Shown piece by piece: positions 39,326 through 47,517 of a stretch of DNA of 54,526 bases; positions within the stretch are counted from its first letter, which is position 1, and every line of letters starts with the position of its first letter. The stretch covers positions 1 to 54,526 of the forward strand of contig JAIRPF010000089.1 of assembly GCA_031257115.1 (NCBI GenBank). The letters are read 5' to 3'. The notes under the pieces are model-generated. The model saw only the letters and a list, made by a program, of their open reading frames with translations, did no database searches and had not been told where the DNA came from. A program made the position numbers and the translations under genes. The stretch is from Accumulibacter sp. Its GTDB lineage: Bacteria; Pseudomonadota; Gammaproteobacteria; Burkholderiales; Rhodocyclaceae.

Positions 39326-40068
39326 AGCAGGCCGCCGTAGAACGCCACTTCGGCCAACTGCTGCACGGCGCCCAGGCAATCGCCGGTGTAGCCGCCGATG
39401 CGCCGCTTGAACAGGCGATAGAGCCAGAACGTCGCCCCGGCGGCGAAAAGCAGGGCGAGGATCGATTGCAGCGGCGAGAACAGCAGCAGCAGCAATACCG
39501 GCGGCAGGGTCATGACCGTGGCGAAGACGAGATCGCTCTTGCCGAGCTTGTCGGTAAACGGCGCGGCCTTGCCGTCCGGGCGCGCGTAATCGAGCAGATG
39601 GAAAACGCCGGTCGCGCACAGGCGGGATACGGCGTGCCCGGCGACCAGCGCCACGATCACCAGATCGATTTCGATCAGCGTGAAAAACCGCGCCGCCAGC
39701 AGCAGGACGAGGGCGATCGCGCCGAAATTGCCGACGCGCGAATCGCGCATGACGTCCAGCGTCTTTTCCCGCTCGCAAGCGCCGCCGAAGCCGTCGGCCA
39801 TGTCGCTCCATCCGTCCTCGTGCATCGCGCCGGTGACGAGGACGGCCACGATCATGGCGGTCAGCACGGCGAGCGTCTTCGGCCAGAAAAAGAGGGTGAT
39901 GCCGAACGCGAAGGCCGCGATCACGCCCACGATCAGTCCGACCGTGGAAAAATACCGCATCGCCCCGGCCAGCGCGTCCGCGTTCCCGCTGGGAGCCATG
40001 GGGCCGGGCAGGCGGGTGAAGAAACGAATTGCCTCGGAGAAGGTTTCCCATTGCGAGTGTGTGGTCAT
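39310..40068 (-). CDS. cobS: Adenosylcobinamide-GDP ribazoletransferase
   Basis: Joins adenosylcobinamide-GDP with alpha-ribazole; integral membrane. The 252 residues have FFTRLPGP at the start, the conserved HEDGWSDMADGFGGACEREKTLDVMRDS section (about residues 83-110) and GGYTGDCLGAVQQLAEVAFY near the end. Sits between cobT and cobC in one transcript. Confidence 0.94.
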   Translation of the reverse strand: MTTHSQWETFSEAIRFFTRLPGPMAPSGNADALAGAMRYFSTVGLIVGVIAAFAFGITLFFWPKTLAVLTAMIVAVLVTGAMHEDGWSDMADGFGGACEREKTLDVMRDSRVGNFGAIALVLLLAARFFTLIEIDLVIVALVAGHAVSRLCATGVFHLLDYARPDGKAAPFTDKLGKSDLVFATVMTLPPVLLLLLFSPLQSILALLFAAGATFWLYRLFKRRIGGYTGDCLGAVQQLAEVAFYGGLLCRFS

Positions 40069-40077
40069 GATCGTTTC

Positions 40078-41124
40078 TCAGCAAATGTTTTTACTGACGC
40101 CGGCCGAATCGAAACTGGCCATTTCATTGAGAAAGGCCAGCGCTGAACAGACCAGCGGATAGGCGAGCGCCGCGCCGCTGCCTTCGCCCAGGCGCAGGCC
40201 CAGATCGAGCAGGGCTTCGCCGCCGAGGGCGCGGATTTGCGCCCGGTGGCCGGGTTCGGCCGAGCAATGGCAGAAGACGCAGTAATCGCGGATCGCCGGC
40301 GCGATGCGCGCGGCGGCCAGCAGCGCCGACGTGGCGATGAAGCCGTCGATGAGCAGCGTCATGCGACATTCCGCGCCCGCCAGCAGGGCGCCGGTCATCA
40401 TGGCGATCTCGAAACCGCCGAATTCCGCCAGCGCGTCGAGCGCGCCGGCGTCCGCCGGCAGCCTGGCGCGGGCGGCGGCGCGCGCGAGCAGTCCGCGCTT
40501 GCGTTCGAGGCCCGCGTCGTCGAGGCCAGTGCCGCGCCCGACGCAATCGGAGAGCGGCGCGCCGGTGAATACGTGCGTCAACAGCGCCGCCGACGCCGTG
40601 TTGCCGATGCCCATTTCGCCGACCGCCAGCGCGTTGCAGCCTTCCGCCGCCAGTTCGCGCGCGATCCTCGCCCCGGTTTCGACGGCGGTTTCGCATTGCT
40701 CGCGGGTCATCGCCGCTTCGTCGAGGTAGTTGCGGGTACCGGCCGGCGCGACCTTGGCGTCGACCAGGCCGGGCCGCTTGCCGAAATCGTGCGCCACGCC
40801 GGCGTCGACGATCTTCACCGCCAGCCCGTTCTGCCGCGCGAACACGTTGGCGCCCGCGCCGCCCGCCAGATAGTTTTCGACCATCTGCCAGGTGACGTCC
40901 TGCGGATAAGCCGACAGACCCGCCCTGGCGGCGCCGTGGTCGGCCGCGAAGATCAGCAGCGTGGGCCGGCAAAAACGCGGCGACAGGGTGCGCTGGATGC
41001 GCCCGACGCGCCACGCGACCCGCTCCAGCGCGCCCAGCGATCCGCGCGGCTTGGTCTTGTTGTCGATCGTTTCCTGCAACGCCTGGTCGAGCGCCGCATC
41101 GATGGGGGGAATCGTGAAATTCAT
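40078..41124 (-). CDS. cobT: Nicotinate-nucleotide-dimethylbenzimidazole phosphoribosyltransferase
   Basis: Activates the lower ligand of cobalamin to alpha-ribazole phosphate. The 348 residues contain [17 protein letters not shown] (about residues 24-40), [29 protein letters not shown] and the catalytic Glu region at [13 protein letters not shown]. The ATG at 41124 starts [12 protein letters not shown]. First gene of cobT-cobS-cobC and divergent from cobU, with an 81-base shared gap that has a minus-strand TATAAT at 41171-41176. No cobalamin riboswitch is visible. Confidence 0.95.
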   Translation of the reverse strand: MNFTIPPIDAALDQALQETIDNKTKPRGSLGALERVAWRVGRIQRTLSPRFCRPTLLIFAADHGAARAGLSAYPQDVTWQMVENYLAGGAGANVFARQNGLAVKIVDAGVAHDFGKRPGLVDAKVAPAGTRNYLDEAAMTREQCETAVETGARIARELAAEGCNALAVGEMGIGNTASAALLTHVFTGAPLSDCVGRGTGLDDAGLERKRGLLARAAARARLPADAGALDALAEFGGFEIAMMTGALLAGAECRMTLLIDGFIATSALLAAARIAPAIRDYCVFCHCSAEPGHRAQIRALGGEALLDLGLRLGEGSGAALAYPLVCSALAFLNEMASFDSAGVSKNIC

Positions 41125-41205
41125 GGAGTCGAATGAAAAAGATGAGGACGCGGAGCGCCGGAGGAATCCGATTATACCTGCGCGCGCCGTGCTAAGCTCA
41201 GCCGC

Positions 41206-41769
41206 ATGAGAGAACTGATTTTTGGCGGCGCCCGTTCGGGCAAGAGCGCGCTGGCCGAGCGGCGGGCCGCGGAAAGCGGCCTGCGCGTGATCTACGTGGC
41301 GACCGCGCAGGCGCTCGACGACGAGATGCGGCGGCGCATCGCGCACCACCGGGCGCGGCGGCCGTCGTCGTGGGGACTCGTCGAATCGCCGCTGGGTCTC
41401 GCGGCGGCCCTGCGGCGGCACGCGGCGGCGGACGCCTGCCTGCTCGTCGATTGCCTGACGCTGTGGCTGTCGAATCTCCTTTTCGCCGGCGAAGCGGCGC
41501 GGCAGGCCGAGGCCGGTCAGGCGATCGATTGCCCGCTGCTGCGCGGCGAAACACAGGATCTGGTCGACGCCCTGCCGCGATTGCCGGGCCGGATCGTCCT
41601 GGTCTCCAACGAAGTCGGCTGGGGCATCGTGCCGATGGCCCCCGTCTCGCGCCTGTTCGCCGACGAACAGGGACGCCTCAACCAGCGCGTGGCCGCCGTC
41701 TGCGAGCGCGTCACGCTGGTCGCCGGGGGACTGCCGCTGACGCTCAAGCCGCGAGCCGGCGAGCCTTGA
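41206..41769 (+). CDS. cobU: Adenosylcobinamide kinase/guanylyltransferase
   Basis: Phosphorylates and guanylylates adenosylcobinamide. The 187 residues start [18 protein letters not shown], with the P-loop GGARSGKS at residues 7-14, then [26 protein letters not shown] and [12 protein letters not shown]. Divergent from cobT. Completes the salvage branch together with CobT, CobS and CobC. Confidence 0.95.
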   Translation: MRELIFGGARSGKSALAERRAAESGLRVIYVATAQALDDEMRRRIAHHRARRPSSWGLVESPLGLAAALRRHAAADACLLVDCLTLWLSNLLFAGEAARQAEAGQAIDCPLLRGETQDLVDALPRLPGRIVLVSNEVGWGIVPMAPVSRLFADEQGRLNQRVAAVCERVTLVAGGLPLTLKPRAGEP

Positions 41770-41770
41770 G

Positions 41771-41802
41771 AAAAAACGCCGGTCTTGACTTCGACCGGCG
41801 TT
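41771..41802 (-). terminator. Terminator of the HAF lipoprotein gene
   Basis: aacgccggtc (41775-41784) pairs with gaccggcgtt (41793-41802). Read on the minus strand the stem is followed by TTTTTT (41776-41771), so it ends the minus-strand gene. On the plus strand, after cobU, it lacks a T run. Confidence 0.8.
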
Positions 41803-41838
41803 CTCCGAAAGGCGCGGAGCGCGCGCCCGGGATGGTTT

Positions 41839-43017
41839 TTATTTGTATTCGGCGATGAACCCGTGCGCGGGATCCGCGGGGTCATAGGCGGGGCCGTAGT
41901 AATAAGTCCCGCAGAAAATCCGCCCCGATGCCGTGATGTTGTGCAAATAAGTTTCATGCACCTTTACATTCGGATCCTGATAATCGATGGAAGTATATCC
42001 CTTGCCTTCTTCTTTACCCGTTTTCACGAACATGTGTTCCTCGTCACCAGCATTGGGGGAGTATTCGGTGGTGTAGCCCCCAATGAACTCCCCGGCGCTA
42101 TTGACACCGAGAACATAGGTGTCGTAGGCGCCCGGATAATCGATGGGGATGTATCCTTTATCCTTTTCCTTTCCCTCTTTCACGAATCCATGCTGCCTGT
42201 TGCCGGTTTCGTAATATCCGAAAATCCGGAAAACCGGGCCGGAAGCGGCGATATTGATGATTCTGGTTTGCTCCGCCCCTGGGTAAGCGACGTCGATGTA
42301 TTCCCCGCCGTCTTTCACGAAGGCATATTCCACAGGCTGTCCTGAAAGGTTGGCGAATTGAGGCGGGGTGTAACTTCCGTAAACCCGGCCGGAAGCGTCA
42401 ACGCCGGAAATTTCGGCGCTCACCCCCTGATAAACAATGGAGACACAAGCCGCGCCCACACCGTTTTTCTCGAATCCTCTCACAAGCCCGACATCCCCGG
42501 TAATTTTGTAATTTCCGAAAATCTTGCCGGAAGCGTCGATGCCTATGATTTCAGTCTCTATCGCGCCCAGTTCCGGACAATCGACGGTAACAAGGCTGTC
42601 AAAGCTCTCCCCGACCTGCACGAACCCATGCCAAGCGCCTCCGGCAGTCTCGTAATCTCCGAAAATCCGGCCTGAAGCATCAAAGCCTCTGACATAAGTA
42701 GAGACCGCTCCCGAATAATTGACGGAAGTATAGCCGGCATCGTCCTCGCCGACTTTCACGAACCCATACCTCTTGTCATCGCCGGAATTCAAGTACCACC
42801 CGGAAACTCGGCGGGATTCGTCAACATTCTCAACGTAAGTAAAGTACGCGCCCGGATAGTCGATTCTCGTGAAAACGAGCGATCCGCCGGGTTCGCCGCC
42901 ATTTCCATCGCTTCCGCCCCCTCCGGTATCACTACCGCCGCCATCGCCACCGCCGCCGCAACCGGCCAGCGCGGCCGCGAGAACAATGGCCGACAGAACA
43001 CTCCATAACCGTTTCAT
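41839..43017 (-). CDS. Lipoprotein with HAF-type extracellular repeats
   Basis: Predicted surface or periplasmic lipoprotein of unknown function. The 392 residues begin with a signal and lipobox (AAALAGCGGGG, Cys about residue 19), then a Gly/Ser-rich linker. Seven or eight repeats of about 45 residues follow. Each has the form YPGAxxTYVxGxDASGRIFGxY followed by HGFVKxG and GYTSIDY, as in the HAF family of probable extracellular repeats, which likely form a beta-propeller. Its codon use is less GC-rich than neighbours. It splits cobU from the cobQ remnant and has its own terminator. The ATG at 43017 has GGAAAGGA before it. Confidence 0.8.
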   Translation of the reverse strand: MKRLWSVLSAIVLAAALAGCGGGGDGGGSDTGGGGSDGNGGEPGGSLVFTRIDYPGAYFTYVENVDESRRVSGWYLNSGDDKRYGFVKVGEDDAGYTSVNYSGAVSTYVRGFDASGRIFGDYETAGGAWHGFVQVGESFDSLVTVDCPELGAIETEIIGIDASGKIFGNYKITGDVGLVRGFEKNGVGAACVSIVYQGVSAEISGVDASGRVYGSYTPPQFANLSGQPVEYAFVKDGGEYIDVAYPGAEQTRIINIAASGPVFRIFGYYETGNRQHGFVKEGKEKDKGYIPIDYPGAYDTYVLGVNSAGEFIGGYTTEYSPNAGDEEHMFVKTGKEEGKGYTSIDYQDPNVKVHETYLHNITASGRIFCGTYYYGPAYDPADPAHGFIAEYK

Positions 43018-43068
43018 AATCAATTCCTTTCCGATAAAAACACTCAATCACGAGGAGCATGAAAAGCG

Positions 43069-43106
43069 CGGGGAAAGCCCGTAAAAATTTCTTCGGGCTT
43101 TCCCCG
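43069..43106 (-). terminator. Perfect 13-bp hairpin between cobQ remnant and lipoprotein
   Basis: cggggaaagcccg (43069-43081) pairs fully with cgggctttccccg (43094-43106). Only short T runs follow on either strand. It could stop transcripts from the cobQ remnant. A TATAAT at 43140-43145 on the minus strand would instead place it in the lipoprotein leader. Confidence 0.5.
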
Positions 43107-43188
43107 TTTGTTCCGCAATCCTGCTCCGAACGGAATTTGATTATAAATAGCCTCTCTAACATATCAGCGAGAACTTTTTCACATATTG

Positions 43189-43439
43189 TCACATACCTTT
43201 CAGCGCCGGCAGCCGCTCCGCCAATAATTCGAGCTTCAGATGCCGTTCGACGGCATCGGCCAGGCGGTCGATGTCGTTTTCGCGCCGTTCGTCCGGGTTG
43301 AAATCGGCGATGGGTTTGTGTCCGGCCCATGCGAGCAGCGCGGCGAGCGCCTCCGTCCGGTCGAAGAGGCCGTGGCAATACGCGGCGAGGATTTGGGCGT
43401 CTTCCGAAATCGCGCCTTCGCCGATGCCGTCCAACGGCG
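43189..43439 (-). pseudogene. cobQ: 3' end of cobyric acid synthase gene
   Basis: The frame encodes GEGAISEDAQILAAYCHGLFD and DRLADAVERHLKLELLAERL, the C-terminal tip of CobQ/CbiP, whose glutaminase domain ends with a conserved HGLFD region. The other 400 or so residues are missing. The upstream boundary is a dRS3-like palindrome (43443-43468), so the frame begins in repeat. The gene order (next to cobU/T/S/C) supports a former cob cluster member. Not functional as seen. Confidence 0.75.
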
Positions 43440-43442
43440 TAC

Positions 43443-43468
43443 TGGATTCCCGTTTTCGCGGAAATGAC
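43443..43468 (+). repeat. dRS3-like palindrome at the cobQ break
   Basis: ggattcccgttttcgcggaaatgacg, an imperfect ATTCCCGC/GCGGGAAT palindrome exactly where cobQ similarity ends. Confidence 0.75.
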
Positions 43469-43672
43469 GAAAAAAATGAAAACTCCATCATTTGAATCGA
43501 AAACGCTCCAGGAATGTGGGTTCGCGGACTTCCAAATGCTCGTTACCGCGCTTCGGGCATCGATCGAAGTGGGTTACTGGTGAGCACGACACGCGGCCTG
43601 TAGTGGCGCGCATGCCAGCGGGCAAGGAACAGCAGACACGGAGTTTGGCGTTCGTGCTTTGCGACAGCCAAC

Positions 43673-43697
43673 AAAAAAGCCCGCTGGGCGGGCTTTT
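43673..43697 (-). terminator. Terminator of the 43731-44159 gene
   Basis: aagcccgc (43677-43684) pairs with gcgggctt (43688-43695), with TTTTTT following on the minus strand. Classic rho-independent form. Confidence 0.88.
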
Positions 43698-43730
43698 CGG
43701 TGGGCGGCGGGCGGGTCGTCTAGCAAGTTC

Positions 43731-44159
43731 TTAGCTCGTCACGGTTGCGCGCCCGCTGATGCCATTGAACTTGCGCCACTGGTACAGCTCGATCTGGACG
43801 TTGTTGATGTTCCACCCCTTCGCCTCCGCGACCGGCTGCAAGTCCTTCGGCTTCATGTTGCCGTGCTGGTCTAGGTACTCCCACACCTCCAAGCACTTGC
43901 CGGGGCCGGGACGCTTCACCCCGTTCTGCTCGACACGCTCCACCTTCGGGGCTGCTTCCTTCTTAGGCTTGCCTGTGGTCACCACAGCGTCGGCGGGCGC
44001 AGCTTCGGCAGCGGGTGCCGGTGCTTCCATCGCCTTCCAGCCGAAGCGCACACCATCCGCAGATTTATGTACGGTGATTTCCACCAGTTCGGCGGGCACC
44101 CCTGCGGCAACACCAGCGCGGCGGGCGTTCTCGCGTTTCGTGTAGGTCTTGGCTTCCAT
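43731..44159 (-). CDS. Small basic protein with helix-turn-helix-like C-terminus
   Basis: A 142-residue protein I do not recognise. The N-terminal third has ENARRAGVAAGVPAELVEIT and the centre is an Ala/Pro/Lys-rich linker. The last 60 residues (CLEVWEYLDQHGNMKPKDLQ, NINNVQIELYQWRKFNGISG) look like a winged-helix or SAP-type DNA-binding fold. Own terminator downstream. It lies in the foreign patch beside a tRNA-Ser and a DUF3800 gene, and such proteins are common on phage-like islands. DNA binding is inferred only. Confidence 0.65.
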   Translation of the reverse strand: MEAKTYTKRENARRAGVAAGVPAELVEITVHKSADGVRFGWKAMEAPAPAAEAAPADAVVTTGKPKKEAAPKVERVEQNGVKRPGPGKCLEVWEYLDQHGNMKPKDLQPVAEAKGWNINNVQIELYQWRKFNGISGRATVTS

Positions 44160-44287
44160 GTCGTTGCTCCTGTGCGGGTTGAAGTACGCACATTGCAGGA
44201 CAGGTCTCCGGGAAGCGGCAAGCGATATTTGGGCATGCCATCTCGATGAAGCTGGCGGCGCTCTAGCCTATTGCAAACATGGTTGCG

Positions 44288-44989
44288 CTAGGTTCGCACG
44301 TACAGCCCATGCTCAACGCCCCCCTCAGTATCGAAGCAGTGCTTGATCACATCATAGAAACTGTTATCACCATACTCATGGAGGCGGAACAGCGCGTAGG
44401 CGACCAAGTCCGCGAGTTGGATCAACCGAGACGCCTTAGAGTCCAAGAACACGGGAACCTCAGCGTAGTTGCTGGTTTTGCCCCACGTATGCCCTGTGTA
44501 TTTGAACTCGCGTGCAAGCGTTTGAATGCGCTGTTCTGTTGAGGACTCATCAAACAACATGATCCCCCGCTGGCTGTCCTGGTGCTTATGATGGAGCCGC
44601 TTCAAGAACAGATCGAATCGGCTAGTTAGCTGCTCAAAAGCGTGCGTGACAGGGTCTTGCCCGGCAATCGCATCTTTTTTGATCACAGCGCCAAACAGAC
44701 GAACCCCTTTGGGGTAGTGATCAGCAACGCCGAATTGGAGCGCATCTTTAATGGCGGTCAGACGATCAGGAAGGGGGTGCGCTTTCCAGCCATCACGTCC
44801 TGCGCGCATTGGGGAGCCATGCAGCTCAATTGCATGAGGATTGGCAGGGGAGAACCTCAATGCTACTTCATTGAGTTTTTGTTCGATCCAGTGGGTCTTG
44901 CGCTCAAACACAGCAACCCCTGCCAGCACAAAATACTTCTGTGCTGGATCTGTTACTGACCCTGACTCATCAACGTAGAACAGATGCAT
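44288..44989 (-). CDS. DUF3800 domain protein
   Basis: A 233-residue member of DUF3800, an RNase H-like fold family often found in mobile and defence islands, with no defined role. It shows the family's acidic motifs: FYVDESGS at residues 4-11, LFDESS near 145 and LIQLADLVAYALFRLHEYGD near 195-215. It has a lower GC and different codon use from the flanking genes. Upstream lie a promoter (45106-45134) and a hairpin with a U tract (45009-45032) between promoter and gene, so expression may be attenuated. Confidence 0.85.
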   Translation of the reverse strand: MHLFYVDESGSVTDPAQKYFVLAGVAVFERKTHWIEQKLNEVALRFSPANPHAIELHGSPMRAGRDGWKAHPLPDRLTAIKDALQFGVADHYPKGVRLFGAVIKKDAIAGQDPVTHAFEQLTSRFDLFLKRLHHKHQDSQRGIMLFDESSTEQRIQTLAREFKYTGHTWGKTSNYAEVPVFLDSKASRLIQLADLVAYALFRLHEYGDNSFYDVIKHCFDTEGGVEHGLYVRT

Positions 44990-45002
44990 CCATTGCCCCT
45001 AA

Positions 45003-45099
45003 ACGAAAACAGGCCGCACAACGGCGGCCTGTGGAATTAGGTAAGCCAGGAGGGAAAGAATCCCAACGCACCGCAAAAAGGTCAGCGCATCCCGACTTG
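45003..45099 (-). ncRNA. Candidate small RNA or attenuated leader
   Basis: From a predicted start near 45099, transcription on the minus strand would reach a perfect 9-bp hairpin (acaggccgc 45009-45017 with gcggcctgt 45024-45032) followed by TTTTC. This yields an RNA of about 95 nt. It could be a stand-alone small RNA or the leader of the DUF3800 gene. Confidence 0.4.
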
Positions 45100-45105
45100 C
45101 TTTGA

Positions 45106-45134
45106 ATTGTACACCTGCCTGCGTGTGCGAGCAA
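45106..45134 (-). promoter_or_regulatory. Promoter upstream of DUF3800
   Basis: Minus strand TTGCTC (45129-45134) and TACAAT (45106-45111), spacer exactly 17. Confidence 0.6.
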
Positions 45135-45150
45135 GCGAGTAGCTGCTAGA

Positions 45151-45240
45151 TGGCGGTGGGTCAGGGATTCGAACCCTGGAAGGACTTACATCCTTGCTAG
45201 TTTTCAAGACTAGTGCATTCAACCGCTCTGCCAACCCACC
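45151..45240 (-). tRNA. tRNA-Ser (anticodon UGA)
   Basis: Complete 90-nt class II tRNA with CCA encoded. The acceptor stem GGTGGGT pairs with ACCCACC, the anticodon arm is ctagt-cttgaaa-actag, a long variable arm follows, and the T arm is CAGGGTTCGAATCCCTG. Its acceptor stem differs from the tRNA-Ser(UGA) fragment at 45356-45397, so it is a separate tRNA, probably brought by the island. Confidence 0.95.
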
Positions 45241-45355
45241 TAATTCTGTGACGCGCTAAGAATCTGCTAAACGGCGCAAAAGCCAGCGCTAGGAGAATCT
45301 TTGCAACACGTTGTTTTTACTGCAATTTGCGTCGTTCGCGTGCCGTCTGAACGCA

Positions 45356-45397
45356 AGTTTTCAAGACCGGTGCAATCGACCACTCTGCCACGCTTCC
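45356..45397 (-). pseudogene. 5' half of a native tRNA-Ser(UGA), broken at the anticodon loop
   Basis: Read on the minus strand, GGAAGCG opens the acceptor stem, then the D arm and caccggtcttgaaaac, after which similarity ends (ttgcgttcag). The 12 bases agttttcaagac (45356-45367) are shared with the complete tRNA (45199-45210), consistent with an integration core in the anticodon loop. Confidence 0.82.
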
Positions 45398-45536
45398 CCG
45401 CGAACCGTCGCGCGGGGCCAGCCGCGCGGCGGCGCGGATGATACCACGTTACATATGGTTACTTCTTTCCCTTGCATCTCGCGGGGGGGTTCTGTAGTCT
45501 TACGCCCCGCAATGGCTTTATTTTGAGGAGGACTCG

Positions 45537-46229
45537 ATGCAAACACAATTTCGGATGACGGGCCAGGCGGCACGGGTGGGTACGCTGCAACAGAACAGGG
45601 TGCTGCGGAATACGTACCTGCTGCTGGCGGTCTCCATGCTGCCCACCGTGGCGGGCGCCGTTCTGGGCGTCAACATGGGATTCTCGCTTTTCGCGGGCAG
45701 CCCGATGGTTTCTTTCCTGCTGTTCCTGGGGATCGCGTTCGGTTTCATGTGGGGCATCCGGCGCGCCAGGAATTCCGGGCTGGGCGTCGCGCTCCTGCTG
45801 GGATTCACGTTCTTCATGGGCCTGATGCTTTCGGGCATCCTGCGGGCGGCGCTCGGCTTTTCCAACGGCCCGGCGCTGATCGCCACGGCCGCCGGCGGGA
45901 CCGGCGCGATCTTCTTCACGCTGGCCGGAATCGCCACCGTGACGAAGCGGGATTTCAGCTTCATGGGCAAATTCCTGTTCATCGGGCTGGTGGTGATCCT
46001 GCTGGCCATGCTGGCCAACCTGTTCTTCCAGATTCCCGCGCTGGCGCTGACGGTTTCGGCGATGGCGGTGCTGATTTTCTCGGGCTACATACTGTTCGAC
46101 ATCAGCCGGATCGTGAACGGCGGCGAAACCAACTACATCATGGCGACGCTGGCGGTCTATCTGGATATCTACAACCTTTTCGTGCATCTCCTGAATCTGC
46201 TGATGATCCTTTCCGGTCGAAGGGACTGA
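45537..46229 (+). CDS. Bax inhibitor-1/YccA family membrane protein
   Basis: Seven-helix inner-membrane protein; the E. coli homologues YccA and YbhL relate to FtsH control or calcium leak. The 230 residues begin MQTQFRMTGQAARVGTLQQN and contain family stretches AAGGTGAIFFTLAGIATVTK (about residues 121-140) and SGYILFDISRIVNGGETNYI (about residues 182-201). GAGGAGG precedes the ATG, and a good terminator follows at 46258-46285. Confidence 0.92.
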   Translation: MQTQFRMTGQAARVGTLQQNRVLRNTYLLLAVSMLPTVAGAVLGVNMGFSLFAGSPMVSFLLFLGIAFGFMWGIRRARNSGLGVALLLGFTFFMGLMLSGILRAALGFSNGPALIATAAGGTGAIFFTLAGIATVTKRDFSFMGKFLFIGLVVILLAMLANLFFQIPALALTVSAMAVLIFSGYILFDISRIVNGGETNYIMATLAVYLDIYNLFVHLLNLLMILSGRRD

Positions 46230-46257
46230 TTCGCGGAAGATCCGCGACACCGACGCG

Positions 46258-46285
46258 ACGGGCAGCCAGTCTGCCCGTTTTTTTT
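46258..46285 (+). terminator. Terminator of the YccA-like gene
   Basis: acgggcag (46258-46265) pairs with ctgcccgt (46271-46278) and T8 follows. Strong rho-independent terminator. Confidence 0.92.
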
Positions 46286-46434
46286 CGGCCTCACGCGGCC
46301 TCATTTGGCCTCATTTCTTCCCTGACGGACGCGACCGCCAGTCCCGGAATCGCCGCCGGGGCGTTTCTTTGGCGGCAAGCGTGGACTGGCGGCGGTGCGC
46401 GTTCCTGTTTTGTGACTTCCCGAAAAGCCGCGCC

Positions 46435-47517
46435 CTAGCGTTGGACGCGCGCCGATCCGCCCTGGGCGAAGGCGCGCACTTCGGAGAGCGAGGCCATCGT
46501 CACGTCGCCCGGAAAGGACGTCAGCAGCGCGCCGTGCGCCCAGCCGAGTTTCAGCGCCTCTTCCGGCTTCTCGCCGGCCAGCAGGCCGTAGAAAAAACCG
46601 GAGGCAAAACCGTCGCCGCCGCCGATCCGGTCGTATACGTCCAGTTCCGCCGTCGGCGCGATGCAGGTCTCGCCATTGACCCAGGCCACCGCGCTCCAGC
46701 CGTGGCGGTTGGTCGAGCGGACTTCGCGCAGGGTCGTCGCCACGATCTTGATCTGCGGATGCTTTTTGATGACATTGTCGATCATGCCGAAAAAGGCGCC
46801 CGGATCGAGCTTGGATTTCGCCGCCACTTCCGGCCCCGGAATGCCCAGTCCCTTCTGCAAATCTTCCTCGTTGCCGACCAGCACGTCGACGTGCCTGAGT
46901 ATCCGGTCGAGCACCGCCACGGCCCGCGCCTCGCCGCCGGCCACGTTCCAGAGCTTGGCCCGGTAGTTCAGATCGAGGGAGACGACGGCGCCGGCCGCCT
47001 TGGCGGCTTGCATCCCCTCGACGATCACGTCCGGCGTCGTCCCGGAAAGCGCCGCGAAAATCCCGCCGCTGTGAAACCAGCGCACGCCGCCGGAAAAAAT
47101 CTCCCGCCAGTCGAAATCCCCCGCCTTGAGCAAGCCCGCGGCCTCGTTCGCCCGGTTGTAGAAAACGACGGGCGGGCGCACGCCGAAGCCGCGATCGCTG
47201 TACACGGTCGCCATGTTGGGGCCATTGACGCCGTTGTGTCCGAAACGCTTGTAGAAAGGCTTGACGCCCATCGCGCGGACGGCGCGGTCGATCAGTTCGC
47301 CGACGGGATAGTCGACGATGGCCGTCACGATGCCCGTCTTCATGCCGAAGCCGTCCGCCAGATTCGCCGCGCAATTGAATTCCCCGCCGCTCACGTGGAT
47401 GCGGCATTCCTGAGCCTTGCGGAACGGCACCACGCCGGGATCGAGGCGATGCACGAGCGCCCCGAGCGAAACGAAATCCAGTGCGCCTTTGGAAGGAATG
47501 GATAATCCTGTATTCAT
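46435..47517 (-). CDS. PfkB family sugar kinase (KdgK-like)
   Basis: ATP-dependent kinase of the ribokinase/PfkB family, closest in feel to 2-keto-3-deoxygluconate kinases. The 360 residues have VSGGEFNCAANLADGFGMKT (about residues 43-62), VVSLDLNYRAKLWN and the C-terminal signature DRIGGGDGFASGFFYGLL, which carries the catalytic aspartate. The ATG at 47517 (MNTGLSIPSKG) is the first plausible one. It is the distal gene of the FGGY kinase-DeoR-PfkB set; 339 bases of repeats separate it from deoR, so it may have its own promoter. It would fit downstream phosphorylation in a sugar-acid route. Confidence 0.88.
   Translation of the reverse strand: MNTGLSIPSKGALDFVSLGALVHRLDPGVVPFRKAQECRIHVSGGEFNCAANLADGFGMKTGIVTAIVDYPVGELIDRAVRAMGVKPFYKRFGHNGVNGPNMATVYSDRGFGVRPPVVFYNRANEAAGLLKAGDFDWREIFSGGVRWFHSGGIFAALSGTTPDVIVEGMQAAKAAGAVVSLDLNYRAKLWNVAGGEARAVAVLDRILRHVDVLVGNEEDLQKGLGIPGPEVAAKSKLDPGAFFGMIDNVIKKHPQIKIVATTLREVRSTNRHGWSAVAWVNGETCIAPTAELDVYDRIGGGDGFASGFFYGLLAGEKPEEALKLGWAHGALLTSFPGDVTMASLSEVRAFAQGGSARVQR

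Noticed and set aside
41125-41205. Cobalamin riboswitch between cobT and cobU
   Set aside because: The gap is only 81 bases and has no B12-box sequence.
43501-43614. Minus-strand frame of about 37 codons with CPKRGNEHLEVREP
   Set aside because: Resembles half of a zinc ribbon, but one cysteine pair is incomplete and there is no ribosome site; not enough to call a gene.
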